From Ceratothoa steindachneri (lineage: Eukaryota > Arthropoda > Malacostraca > Isopoda > Cymothoidae), in assembly GCA_963969495.1 (NCBI GenBank), contig OZ018326.1, forward strand, positions 152,520,306-152,584,305: a stretch of 64,000 bases of DNA, given 5' to 3'. Of the stretch, positions 1 through 10,779 are shown piece by piece (position 1 is the first letter of the stretch; each line of letters starts with the position of its first letter). Below the pieces are notes generated by a model. The model worked only from the letters and a program-made list of their open reading frames with translations, made no database searches and was not told where the DNA came from. A program made the position numbers and the translations under genes.

Positions 1-1535
1 AGACGGCATCAGAGAGGACCCAGAGTCTCTCAAAAGAAGGTTTAGATCGCATTGGCAAACGATTTTCGCTTTTTCTCCGGAGGAGAACGACGACTTCGAC
101 CAGGACTTCGAAGACCAACTGCTCGACGACCTCGGCACAATGATACATAGAACCCACCCCCTTCCGCAAGTATCACAGGAAAGAGTGATGGCTGACCACC
201 GATGCCCGATAACTGTAGAAGAGACCTTGAACACCATAAGGTCCTTCAAGCAGAGGGCTCCAGGCTGGTCTGGAATTACGAAAAATAACCTCGTAAATGC
301 CCCAAGGCAAATTATTCAGGGATTGGCAAACACGATGAATGCCGCCCTGAATACAGGCTACTTCCCGGATGGATACAAGATGGCCAAAATCATCTTTATC
401 CCAAAGGAAAACAAGCCTCCAGACCAGGTGGCAAGCTATCGCCCCATCTCTCTTCTTGAGATGCAGGGTAAAATCTTTGAAAAGATTTTAGCTAACTGGC
501 TACAAGCTCAACTGAGCGAGTTAGGAGCGCACAGCCCACAACAGCACGGGTTCCGCAAAAAAGGGGCACATACACCGCCCTGGCGCTCCTAACTGCGAAA
601 GTAGCATACACCCAAGCGAACAGGTTTTATGTAGACATTGTGTTGAGGGACGTGCAGAAGGCCTTCGACAAAGTCTGACTGGAAGGACTTCAATACAAGA
701 TCCTGAACCTCCAGCTAGACCCAATCCTGGAAAGGATCCTTTGTGACTTCATCATGGACAGAAGGGCATGTCTAATGATTGAAGGGCACAGAGGCCCCGA
801 ATTCGAATTAAAGTCGGGCGTCCCTCAGGGAAGCTGCCGTCCCGTGCCCGGGTGAGGAAAGCAAGGGCACAGGCGGCCCGTACTATAGCGGAAATCAACA
901 ACATCAGCCGATTCGAGAGACGATGGAAAATCAGGACCAACAGGGACAAGTTCAAAATTGTCCCGTTGAACCGCGAGTTGACATGGCCCATCATCATAGA
1001 TGGGAGGAGGTACGGCTACTCCGCAGAAGGCACCGTCCTGGGCCTTAAAATCACCGACCATGGATACTCGAGACACCACACGGAGAGGCGGAACCTGGCA
1101 AAGAGAGAAATTTCCAAGCTCTACAGGTTTAGAGATCTTAGCTCGGCTAACATCAGAAAATTATATATGATGTATGTCTGGGCTATGCTGATCTACCCCG
1201 CAGTGGTGTCCCAGGCGGCTAATAAAACCTCGATGAAAAGGCTCCAGCGTATCCAGAACACTGCCTCTCTGCTTATCAATAAAGTAAGAAGGCGTGACCG
1301 TGTCAGGCAAAGCGTCCTGCATCGGAGGAAATGCTTGGAGCCCATCAATGTCGTCACCCCGAAACTGGGCAAGAAGATCTGGTCCCCTCTAACGGATGAT
1401 GTCATTCCAGATCTCCAGGGAGCAGGCGGCAGGCTGAACATACCTGTGTGGCTACGGGCGAAAGCCTCACGCAGAAGCCGGTTCCCAAGCACAAAACTGT
1501 GTACACGTAACAATATAACACCAATATACACATAA
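1..1535 (+). pseudogene. LINE-A copy 1: ORF2 reverse transcriptase, broken
   Basis: Remnant of ORF2 of an I/Jockey-type non-LTR retrotransposon; the window starts inside it. An RT N-terminal part (positions 140-592) carries YRPISLLE near 450. After a frame change near 570 comes the catalytic block VLRDVQKAFDKV (about 640-676), closed by TGA. PQGS follows near 825. The sequence then jumps straight to the region after the YADD box, so about 100 bp containing the catalytic YxDD are missing compared with copy 2 (around 6180-6310). The thumb and C-terminal region (852-1535) is open and ends NNITPIYT, matching the end of copy 2. The protein would prime cDNA synthesis at a nicked target; this copy is dead. 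Family level is confident, clade is not. Confidence 0.85.
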
Positions 1536-2100
1536 AAGCGTCAAAACACATTACACCTAATCCCATACATTTACACACGTAAAATGTGACTATAGACAAC
1601 ACAAAACTGCATTGTCGGCAAATAAGCTATCAAAGGCTTGAATTCTAAAAAAACAAAAACAATAACACTATTACACTAAACGTCAAAAGACAGAGAAGAA
1701 GATACAAAAATACAGTAAGAAGAACACTACAAACACATGAAAACAAAAGACACATAAAATAACAAAGTGAATTAAGTACAAAGAAACCAACAAATAAAGT
1801 GATGCCCTCCCTACTAGGGCAACCCCCCCCATCTTTAATTTTTTTCACCCACTATATCTTCTACTATACCATATCTCTTCGAAAATTGCGTACATCATCA
1901 TCATACATACCAGTTTCTTTCACTGAAGACTGAAGAATTCATTGAGAAAACTACGCTAAAACTACATCTCTTACCCGATAAAGGAGGAAAAGGATTAGTA
2001 AAGGCATCTCAAAACGTCAAGATTCACTTCGCTATCCCCACGTGGACTCTCCGGAAGACAATTTTAACCAGCTCCTAGGCGACTTAATGTCGACCTAACT
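1536..2100 (+). other. LINE-A copy 1 3' UTR
   Basis: AT-rich tail following ORF2. It contains the stem-loop GATGCCCT..AGGGCAAC at 1800-1823, which aligns with the same feature near 7567 in copy 2. Near 1975-2030 the stretch around 'aaaggaggaaaaggatt' and 'catctcaaaacg' also aligns with 7711-7745. The exact 3' end is not clear. Confidence 0.6.
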
Positions 2101-2623
2101 CCCCCCCCCTCACCTTCCTCCTTCGACGGAGTTTCGAAGCTGAAATGAACTGAACTGCCATTCATCTAGTCTCGCTCCAACTATGTCGGTCCACTTTGAT
2201 AGACATAATTGGAGACGTAAAGGAAAGCAGGTTTAAGGATTAGCCCACTGTGGAACTCTACGGAAGAGACCGCCCGGTTACGAGGTGATGTTGAAAGCTT
2301 TGGGGAAGAGTTCGCTCTAATCTCTAAGGGTAGCTTCCGGCCAAGACCACAGGGGGACATGCAACCGTGCCTGTGTAAGTTGGAAACAGCATCGATAACC
2401 AAACACCAGATGGGGCGGCGCCCCTGGATGGTGATAGTTGATTCTATCACCCTTCATCATTAAGTCTGCCACACTTAACCCCCCGTCTGAGGGGCCTTCC
2501 CGGGTTCACCCATCATCATTCATCCCCTCATTTGGCAGTTCACGTTCACGAAAGCTGAGCGACGAAGTAGAGGGAGTCTTCAACAAATAAACAAGGCAAC
2601 ATCATCATAAGAAGAAAGGGAAC
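2101..2623 (+). promoter_or_regulatory. LINE-A copy 2 5' UTR
   Basis: Non-coding leader before ORF1 of LINE-A copy 2. Blocks within 2225-2470, including a GGGGCGGCGCCCC palindrome at about 2412-2424 and 'agttgattct' followed by 'cattaagtctgcca', line up in the same order with the reverse-complemented 5' UTR of LINE-B (about 35870-36130). LINE promoters usually lie in this region, so it may hold an internal promoter; that is inference. Confidence 0.55.
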
Positions 2624-4102
2624 ATGAAATTATACCAGAATCAAGTCACCACTAATAAGAGACTTGAGAGGAAAGGTAAACACAGTGCAGAGGGGCCACT
2701 CTCTCGAAGAGATAGCCCAAGAGCATACAACAAGAATACCTTTGCGGGTAGTCGACATACAGCCCAAGCCTAGCAGAGAGAGCGTATTCGAAGCTGTGTA
2801 TGGCAAGTTGGGCATTGCCATGGTGAGGCTGCTGGACATATCCTCGGGTTACATCGCAATCTGCGAAAAAGAAAAAGATATCGAAGATATTACCGAGAAT
2901 AAGGCAGTTGAGGTCCTTCGGGGCATTGGGCTGCAGCCAGCAGTACCACCACAGATCCCGGCCCACAGGAGCGTGATGTGCCGGCGAATCGATCTGTGGA
3001 TTGGACAACATTCCAAGGATGGAATCATGGAGGAGATCCAGCTTCGGCAAACCTGGGTCAAGGTAGCCGAAGTGATAAAGTTTAAAAATAGAAGGGATTG
3101 CAACGAATACACCCATGTCTTCAAGGTTGTCTTCGCCTAAACAATTATGGCCCAAAAGGCAAAGGAGCAAGGCCTATTAATGTTCAATACCAAAATTAGT
3201 GGGGGAACAGATTGAGAAGGAAGAATACACTCCAGTCCAATTCTGTTTCAAATGTTATAAGATGGAAGCACACGCCACTAAAGACTGCAAAGATCCACAA
3301 GAAACATGCTCTAAATGCAGCGTTAAAGGGTACAATTGGAGGCCATGCACTAGTAACCTTGAGAAGTGCGTTAACTGCGGCCAAGGGCACAGAACAATGG
3401 CCTTGTCATGTCCCGTTAAAAAAGAAATAATGAAAAAAAACAAGAAGCAAAGAAGAAACGCGTAGAGCGAACACGTCCTACGCCCAAGCGGCAAAGGTGG
3501 CCCTCTCGGAAGTAGACAATAAGAAGACTTATCTTAAACTACAAAATGAAAACTCGATGAAGATTATGACGTGCATCCTTCACGCGCACGCCATGAATCT
3601 CACTCGCCCTGACACGTTCGCAACTGAGCTAAACCAAATGTTAGCCAAAAACGGGGTGGAGCAGATGTGGTTCCCAGACAACCCCCCTCCGGGGATGTAC
3701 TGCAACTACAGATGGTTCCAAACCAACAAGCAAACGGACGAGACACTACCAAAAAAGTTACCAACAAAAAAGAAAAGAAACAAGCAGTCGATGTGAAAAC
3801 TCCTGCACCTAAACAGAATCAAGAAATCACCACAGAATGAAAATACTGACACCAATAGTTCCTCGGAATCCTCATATTCCTCGGACACCGAAGTCCCACA
3901 AACCAAGAAAACCAAGGGAAAGAAAAGCAAAAACAAAAGATTGCAGGCGGATGCTATCGATCTAAAAATCTACGCTTGTGATCAGTTCCCCTTCCCCGAG
4001 GAGATTGAGGCCAGGGATATTTTCCATGGAATCAAAATCAAAATATACAAATGGTACTACGAAGTCGACCCCGAATCGGTGGAAGAAGCTTTGCTCAGCT
4101 AG
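2624..4102 (+). pseudogene. LINE-A copy 2 ORF1 (gag-like, CCHC zinc knuckles)
   Basis: Nucleic-acid-binding ORF1 protein split over several frames. The first ATG of the leader is at 2624 (context aacATG), but its frame soon breaks and the recognisable N-terminal domain runs in the frame 2664-3140. Three knuckles sit at 3199-3465: CFKCYKMEAHATKDC, CSKCSVKGYNWRPC (its His replaced by Tyr) and CVNCGQGHRTMALSC. After another shift, 3497-3796 has a helical segment (TFATELNQMLAKNG), then a Ser/Lys-rich linker, and the end near 4102 reads KWYYEVDPESVEEALLS. The C-terminal part resembles LINE-A copy 3 (53500-53809). It should coat element RNA; this copy cannot make an intact protein. Confidence 0.8.
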
Positions 4103-4225
4103 AATGTGACCCTACATCACAGCACCTGCAAGCAGATTTAAAAAGCTGAGTTCAGGAAAAAGAGAAGTGGGAGGAATAAAAACATCACCCCAAAACATTA
4201 AAGAAACAACCTGGAGAGAGTAAGC

Positions 4226-6954
4226 AATAGAATAAGTATTCTGACACTCAACGCAGATGGATGGGAGGGGAAAGCTAAGGCATATGGAAACATATTTCGA
4301 GTGCTTGACCCCGACATCATTCTTATAACTGAGCACGGTATCGACACTACAGCTGGTCGAATTAAAATACCGGGTCACAGAGTAGTCATGAAAAATCATT
4401 CTCAGGAAAGGTTCGATGGTGTTGCAATAGCTATCAAGGTGAACATCTCGTTCAAACAATTACCAGAACTTGATGAATCCTTTGTGGCGATCGAGCTCCA
4501 CACTCTGGTAGGAGACCTCGTGATAGCTGCAGCCTATCAACCCCTTCGTCGAGCCTATCTCCCGTTAAATAACTTCTACACACTGTTCGGGCACCGCAGA
4601 ATGGCATTCTTAGGGGGAGATCTCAATGCCAGATGCTGTATGGCGGGCTATGGTAGTACCAACGAAAGAGTCCGAAACTTGGAACTGATTATGGGAAGAA
4701 AAAACATCCGGAGAATAGGGCCGGATTTTCCGACCTATAGCAATTCCAGATCAGCAACCAAACCTGACATAATCTTAACAAGTGAAAGCGTCCCATTTAA
4801 CTACCATAGTGAGCCAGGCCCAACAGTCCCAAGTGATCACATAGCGATACTCACCACAGTATCTCTCGCTCCGATCCAGCTTCTAGTCCCTCTCGGAAAA
4901 AACTACGCCTTGGCCAACTGCGATCGTTACAAGAGACGACTCAGTCAATACGCGCCAGCTGACCTAAGCGAGGCGTCATTGGAGGAGATAGACGGGTGCT
5001 GGAGAGGATAACTACGTCCATACTAGAAGCGGACCGCGAGAGCATACCCAAAACTGGGTATAAAACACCTCCTCAGCCCAGATGGACAGAGGAGATGAGA
5101 GAGATCGCTCGCGTTCACAGGGAAGTTTACGAAGAGATAAGACGGAAAGGTCCTAACTGGGAAAGAAGCTCGCTCCTTCGTCGCCTAAGCACATAGCTAA
5201 AAGAGGCTGTCAACCTCCAACAGGAGGAAATTTGGAACAACCTGATAGCCGAAGTCGATAGCAAACTCAACCCTGCTAAGTTCTGGCGTCAAGTCAAGAA
5301 CTTAAAGGGACTAACAACAAGACCAAAGGCTCGAATAAAAGAGAACGGAGACTATATAGAGGACCCGGTGGTTCTGAAGACAGGTTCAGAAATTTTTGGA
5401 AAAACGTCTTCAGGATCACCACTGAAGAAAACGACGAGTTCGACCAGGAATTCGAAGGCCAACTGATCGAAGAACTGAATCAGGTTATGCACCGCACGCA
5501 CCCACAACATCGAGTCGACGAAGGCAGGGAGATGGCGGACCACGACCGTCCCATAACACCAGAGGAGGTCATGGCCACTGTAAGAGCCTTCCAACAAAAG
5601 GCACCAGGCTGGATGGGCATCACCAGAAACAACTTGGTAAATGCCCGAAAGCAGATCATTCAGGGAATTGCAAAAATTTACAACGCTTTCCTGAATACGG
5701 GTTATTTCCCTGAAGGTTTTAAGATTACTAAAATAATCTTCATGCCCAAGGGAGGTAAACCACCTTATCAAATGGTAAATTACAGGCCAATTGCCTTGCT
5801 GGAAATCGTTGCGAAAGTCTACGAGAAGCTCCTGGCTGACAGTCTTCAAAACAACTAGCTGAATTAGAAGCTCACAACTCTCAGAAGCACGGGTTCCGCA
5901 AGGGACGAGGATTGGAAACAGCCTTCGCCTTCCTAACGGAAAAACTCGCTTGCAGTAAAGCTGAGAGAAGGTACGTAGACGTGGTGCTGCGGGATGTAAA
6001 GAAGGCCTTCGATAAGGTATGGCCGAGAGGGTGACAATTCAAGATCCTCAACCTCCAGCTAAACCCACTCCTGGAAAGGGTCATTTGTAACTACGAGTAT
6101 GTTACGGATAGGAGAGCCCAAATCGCGATCGAGGGCTGCAAGGAACCCGAATTCGAACTCGAGGCGGGAGTTCCACAAGGCAGCTGTCTGAGTCCTTTGC
6201 TGTACCCCGTGTACACAATTGACCTACCTGCTCCAGTGAGGTACGATTCGATGTATCTGCAATACGCAAATGACATCAATCAAATCGTCCTAAGTCCATT
6301 CAGGAACGCTAGAAGTCAGGCAAGGGCGACAGCTGCCGAGATTGACAACATCAATCGCTACGAAAAAAAGTGGAAGATTAAGACCAACCGCCAGAAGTTC
6401 ACCATAATTCCAATGAACCACCGGGAAGTTGACGACGTCATCGTCGACAACGAAATCTATCCGTACTCTAACGAGGGAAAAGTCCTGGGCTTACGACTCT
6501 ACAAATCTGGTTACAAGACTTACGTAAATACCAGAGTCTCCCTAGCTAAATGAGAGCTGAAGAAACTTTACCGTTTCCGAAGCCCCAGCGTGCCAAACAA
6601 GTAAAAGCTGTACATGGCATTGGTACGCTCAGTCCTAGTGTATCCGGCTGTGATCACGCAGATGGCAAGCTGTACCTCTCTCAGAATAATGCCCCACTGC
6701 TGATAACTGACACGTAAATGATCGACCGTATTCGGCAATCGGTTCTACATCAAAGAATCGGACTGAAACCGATCAATATGGAGATCCAAAGGCTAGGGAG
6801 AAAGACTTGGGACATAATCGATCAGGAAATACTCCCGACAATAAACATCGATTTGAATGTACGAGGAAACAGAAGACGCGCAATTGGTAGAACAGCTCTG
6901 TTCCCAAGCGGTAGAACCTGCGCGAGAGAAAACGTACTACCGATATATACTTAG
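4226..6954 (+). pseudogene. LINE-A copy 2 ORF2 (APE endonuclease + reverse transcriptase)
   Basis: The endonuclease domain is open from about 4226 to 5011 without an internal ATG start. It has LTLNADGW at the front, the metal-binding block FLGGDLNA and the terminal SDH motif (PSDHIAI). A frame change near 5000, a TAG at 5194, a shift near 5385 and stops near 5856, 6033, 6551 and 6602 break the rest. RT blocks seen are APGWMGITRNNLVN, YRPIALLE, LRDVKKAFDKV, GVPQGSCLSPLLYP and the palm motif QYANDINQ. The palm motif is YAND instead of YADD, so a catalytic Asp is lost. It ends ENVLPIYT, like copy 1. Known role of the family: nick target DNA and reverse-transcribe element RNA at the nick. Confidence 0.88.
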
Positions 6955-7800
6955 TAGTATACAAAGGAAAATGACCTTAATGAACTCGATTCAGATTAAA
7001 ACACTAAACAAAAGAGGGGAAGTGCCCAAATTAAAAATTAAAAAATTAAAATAAAAGAGGCGAAGTGCTCAAACTCATTAAATCCAAATTAACTAATTTT
7101 ACCAAAAAGAGACAAAGTGCTCATATTAAAAATTAAAAATTTTAAATTAAAAGAGGCGCGAAGTGCCCAAATTTAACTCGAATCAAATTAAATAAAAAAA
7201 TCCATATTAACAAAAAGAGGCGAAGTGCCCAATTCAAATTTAAATCTAACAATCACAGATCATCAAAACTAACCAACTAAAAAAGAAGTGGAAGACAGAA
7301 TAAAATAAACGAAAAGAGGCGAAGTGCCCAACCTATTACTCAAATTGAAAATAATAAATGAAAAACTTAGTAAAATTTAACTAGAGATATTTAACATAAT
7401 AAATAACATTGAAAGGCTTGAATGCCACGACGGTGGAATAAATTAAACTAAACAAATAAAAATATATATACATAACAATGGAGGAACCTGGCTGCCAACG
7501 ACAGTCAGCACCATTACTGGCAGAAGAAGAATAAGTTATGAAATAAAAATAATAAAAAGTGCTAGTGATGCCCTAACACCAGGGCAAACTAGAAAACATT
7601 TTCACACCTTTATAAACTTACCACACAATTCATCACTTTCATTAATTAATTTATTCATTCATTAATTTATTTATTTCCCTTTCTGCTAGATCCTCACTCC
7701 ACTCATTACATCGGTAAAGGAGGCAAGAGCATTTCAAAACGCTCCGAAGATGATTGAATAAGATCGAAAGCTTAGCAATTTAGTTCGGTTTTTACCATAC
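6955..7800 (+). repeat. LINE-A copy 2 3' UTR with six mini-hairpin repeats
   Basis: AT-rich tail holding six copies of a short motif, consensus AAAAGAGGCGAAGTGCCCAA, near 7011, 7054, 7105, 7151, 7213 and 7312. The core GGC-GAAGT-GCC can form a 3-bp stem with a 5-nt loop; two copies carry CTC instead of CCC. The single larger stem-loop GCCCT-AACACC-AGGGC is at about 7570-7585. The end aligns with copy 1 ('aaaggaggcaagagcatttcaaaacg'). Confidence 0.65.
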
Positions 7801-7939
7801 ACATTCATTTAAAAAAAGAGATGAATACCGGACAAGTAATCCACCACTACAAGATGGAATAATAATGATAGTTAGAAGAAGAGAAAGTTTCCAAAGGAAA
7901 TTAATGAAGGCAAAATACACAATGGTCTCCAACAAAAGT

Positions 7940-8101
<162 letters not shown>

Positions 8102-8256
8102 GAATTAAACCACATTCTCCGAAGACAATTTAATTCAGAACAGTTTCGGTGTATCTCACACCCTTTTTCAACTGACACTGGGTAGAAAATATAAGAGAAG
8201 TGCATATAAGCATAACACAAGATCCCCTCTTTTTTCCCCCAATCCCCTACTTGTGG

Positions 8257-8709
8257 CTAATCTGGGGGGGAGGGGTTAGGCCTAAACATATTGAAGGGCT
8301 GACATTTTACTATTTTGTTTATTTGCTTTCTTATTAAAGGATTAAAAGAAAATTGACCCTCAGATAGATTTAAATTAGGAACTGACGATATCAAGCTCGA
8401 TTCTACGATTCTTCTCTTAACATAGTTAGCCGATTTAAATACCATTTTACTTCCATTGAAATCGATCGTATGATTCTTGTCTCTAACATGGCAAAATATT
8501 CCACTGCTTTCGCTGCCCACTCTAATATCTCTTTTGTGTTCGTACAATCTCTTGTCTAGATTTCTCCCCGTTTCCCCTATATAAACTTTTTGGCAATCGT
8601 TGCATGGTATTGTATATACTCCTATGTTATGATGTTCTTTGGGTTGGCTGGGAAACCCAAAGAACATCATAACATAGGAGTATATGCAATACCATGCAAC
8701 GATTACCAT
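8257..8709 (-). pseudogene. PLE GIY-YIG endonuclease fragment, left arm
   Basis: Open frame of 150 residues. IGVYTIPCNDCQKVYIGETG is the GIY-YIG core with a CxxC pair. It is followed by RLYEHK, a His pair (FCHVRDKNHTIDF) and the conserved Glu in RRIVESSLI, so the nuclease domain looks complete. The RT that should precede it is absent. The first residues come from reading across the hairpin centre and are not native PLE protein. Family function: nicking target DNA for PLE integration. Confidence 0.85.
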
Positions 8710-9129
8710 AAAGTTTATATAGGGAAAACGGGGAGAAATCTAGACAAGAGATTGTGCGAACACAAAAGAGATATTAGAGTGGGCAGCGAAAGCAGTGGAA
8801 TATTTTGCCATGTTAGAGACAAGAATCATACGATCGATTTCAATGGAAGTAAAATGGTATTTAAATCGGCTAACTATGTTAAGAGAAGAATCGTAGAATC
8901 GAGCTTGATATCGTCAGTTCCTAATTTAAATCTATCTGACGGTCAATTTTCTTTTAATCCTGTAATAAGAAAGCAAATAAACAAAATAGTAAAATGTCAG
9001 CCCTTCAATATGTTTAGGCCTAACCCCCCCCCCAGATTAGCTACAAGTAGGAGATTGGGGGAAAAAAGAGGGGATCTTGTGTTATGCTTATATGCACTTC
9101 TCTTATATTTTCTACCCAGTGTCAGTTGA
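8590..9129 (+). pseudogene. PLE GIY-YIG endonuclease fragment, right arm
   Basis: Mirror copy of the left arm, 179 residues open. The core reads IGVYAIPCNDYHKVYIGKTG: the second Cys of the CxxC pair is Tyr and the Glu of YIGETG is Lys. RRIVESSLI is intact. The frame ends in translated 3' UTR, so residues after FNMFRPN are probably not native. The mirror copy at 8257-8709 keeps the Cys pair, so this arm is the more damaged. Confidence 0.82.
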
Positions 9130-9224
9130 AAAAGGGTGTGAGATACACCGAAACTGTTCTGAATTAAATTGTCTTCGGAGAATGTGGTTTAATTCCTCAT
9201 CTTTTCTTGCGATATTGCATTAAT

Positions 9225-9228
<4 letters not shown>

Positions 9229-9310
<82 letters not shown>
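9229..9310. repeat. (TA)n microsatellite
   Basis: About 41 TA units between the PLE hairpin and the truncated left end of the Tc1 element. Confidence 0.97.
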
Positions 9311-9313
<3 letters not shown>

Positions 9314-10131
9314 GTATTTTGTACATTGAATACAAATTCGGTATTAGAATACACATATAATATGGTCTGACGCAACCAAGATTGAGTTATTTGGGCAGAA
9401 TAGTGTTAGTCACGTTTGAAGGCAGAAAAACTCAGCGCATGATCCTTAAAGTACAATCCCAACAGTGAAGTTTGGAGGAGGCAGCATAATGGTATGGGGC
9501 TGCCTCTCTGCAGGTCCTGGAAGACTCCATATTATTGAAGGGAAAATGAATGCTCAGATGTATCGCAGAATTCTGGATGATAATCTCTTACAGTCTGCAG
9601 ACAACTTGAAGTTGACAAGAGGGTGTACATTCCAGCAGGACAACGATCCAAAACATTCAGCCAAGGGCACTGCAGCGTGGTTTCAGCAGAAGAAAATAAA
9701 GGTTATGGGATGGCCAAGTCAGTCGCCAGGCCTAAATCCTATCGAGAACCTGTGGCGAGAATTAAAACTAAAGATTCAGAAAAGGGACCCAAGAAATCTA
9801 ACAGATTTAAAAAGAATAGTCCAAGATACGAGTACCTAAAAATATTTGCAAGAACCTCATAAGTAAATATCCCAAACGGTTGGAAGCTGTACTAGCGACG
9901 AAAGGTCATATCACCAAATACTAACTGGTTTTCATAGATGTATCGGATACTTTTTGAAACGTTCGTTTGATATCTTTGCCGTAATCATAGTAATGTTTTA
10001 CTATTTTTGCAATATGATACCAATTTGTATTCAACGTACAAAATACATAAGATGTTCAATTTTCGATTACTTTGCTGTTGTGTAACTATGGTAAATAAAC
10101 TTTTGACCATGTATCGGATATTTATTTCCCC

Positions 10132-10134
<3 letters not shown>
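9311..10134 (+). mobile_element. Tc1/mariner transposon, left end truncated
   Basis: A segment at 9312-9346 ('tgtattttgtac' through 'gaatacaaatt') is inverted at about 10015-10050, giving an inner part of a long terminal inverted repeat. The right terminus reads, in reverse complement, AGTGGGGGAAATAAATATCC, a typical Tc1 end, and abuts TA at 10135. The matching outer ~85 bp is missing on the left, where (TA)n begins. The element lies between two (TA)n arrays, consistent with the TA target preference of the family. Confidence 0.8.
9363..9839 (+). pseudogene. Tc1-type DD34E transposase, N-terminally truncated
   Basis: The catalytic domain starts at WSDATKIELFG (first Asp, codon 9369), reads through a TGA and a TAA, then is open from 9465. 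GGGSIMVWG follows, then the second Asp in FQQDNDPKH (codon 9639) and the Glu in GLNPIENLW (codon 9744). The spacing is 34 residues, i.e. DD34E. The DNA-binding helix-turn-helix N-terminus is absent, so the protein could not bind its ends. All three catalytic residues survive. Confidence 0.88.

Positions 10135-10223
<89 letters not shown>
10135..10223. repeat. (TA)n microsatellite
   Basis: About 44 TA units immediately outside the Tc1 right terminus. Confidence 0.97.
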
Positions 10224-10228
<5 letters not shown>

Positions 10229-10779
10229 TTTTATTGCAAAACATAGAAATCAGTGAAACGACTGGTGACGAGGTGAGATAAGATGATAGGTTAGATAGCA
10301 TGAGAGTTTTTTTTTGTTTTTTTTAGTTGGGGGTTGTGTGAAAAGTGGGAGTGTATTAGAGTTTCCAGAATACTGGCTGTTCTTTTTCTTCTGGAGTTCT
10401 TCCTTTTTATTTTTCTAATTTATCTGATTTTCATCTGTATTAGTTGCTTCTAAGTCTTTATCTTATTTATTCTTTAGTTTATACGTTGTGATTTATGATT
10501 TTGCTTAGGATACCCTTACGGTACCGTGCTTCTAATTCTTTTTCAACTTCGATTTGCTTCTTGTACATTCACAATCTGTTTATTTTTAAAAGTTGTTTCT
10601 ATTTATTTATTTTATTCAATTCCGTTGTTATTTGTTTTCAGGCATTCACGCCTTTGTATTTGGTTTTGCTTGTTTATTCTTTATTAATGTATTTGTTGCT
10701 TTCTGTGATTATTGGACCTTCCTCTTGCAGCAGGCGAAGCCTACTTCTCGGGAAGGCTCGGCGATCATAATTTCTGTTC
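10224..10779 (-). other. Probable 3' UTR of LINE-A relative
   Basis: AT-rich stretch with no supported gene, lying just past the C-terminal end of the minus-strand ORF2 at 10780. By position it should be that element's 3' UTR. The extended open frames on the plus strand are low-complexity. Confidence 0.35.

Larger units (their letters stand above)
2101..7800 (+). mobile_element. LINE-A copy 2, near full length, decayed
   Basis: Non-LTR retrotransposon with 5' UTR, gag-like ORF1 with CCHC knuckles, ORF2 (APE-type endonuclease plus RT) and a 3' UTR with repeated mini-hairpins. It lies directly downstream of LINE-A copy 1 in the same orientation. Both ORFs have stops and frameshifts. Outer boundaries are estimates because no clear target duplication was found. 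Confidence 0.8.
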
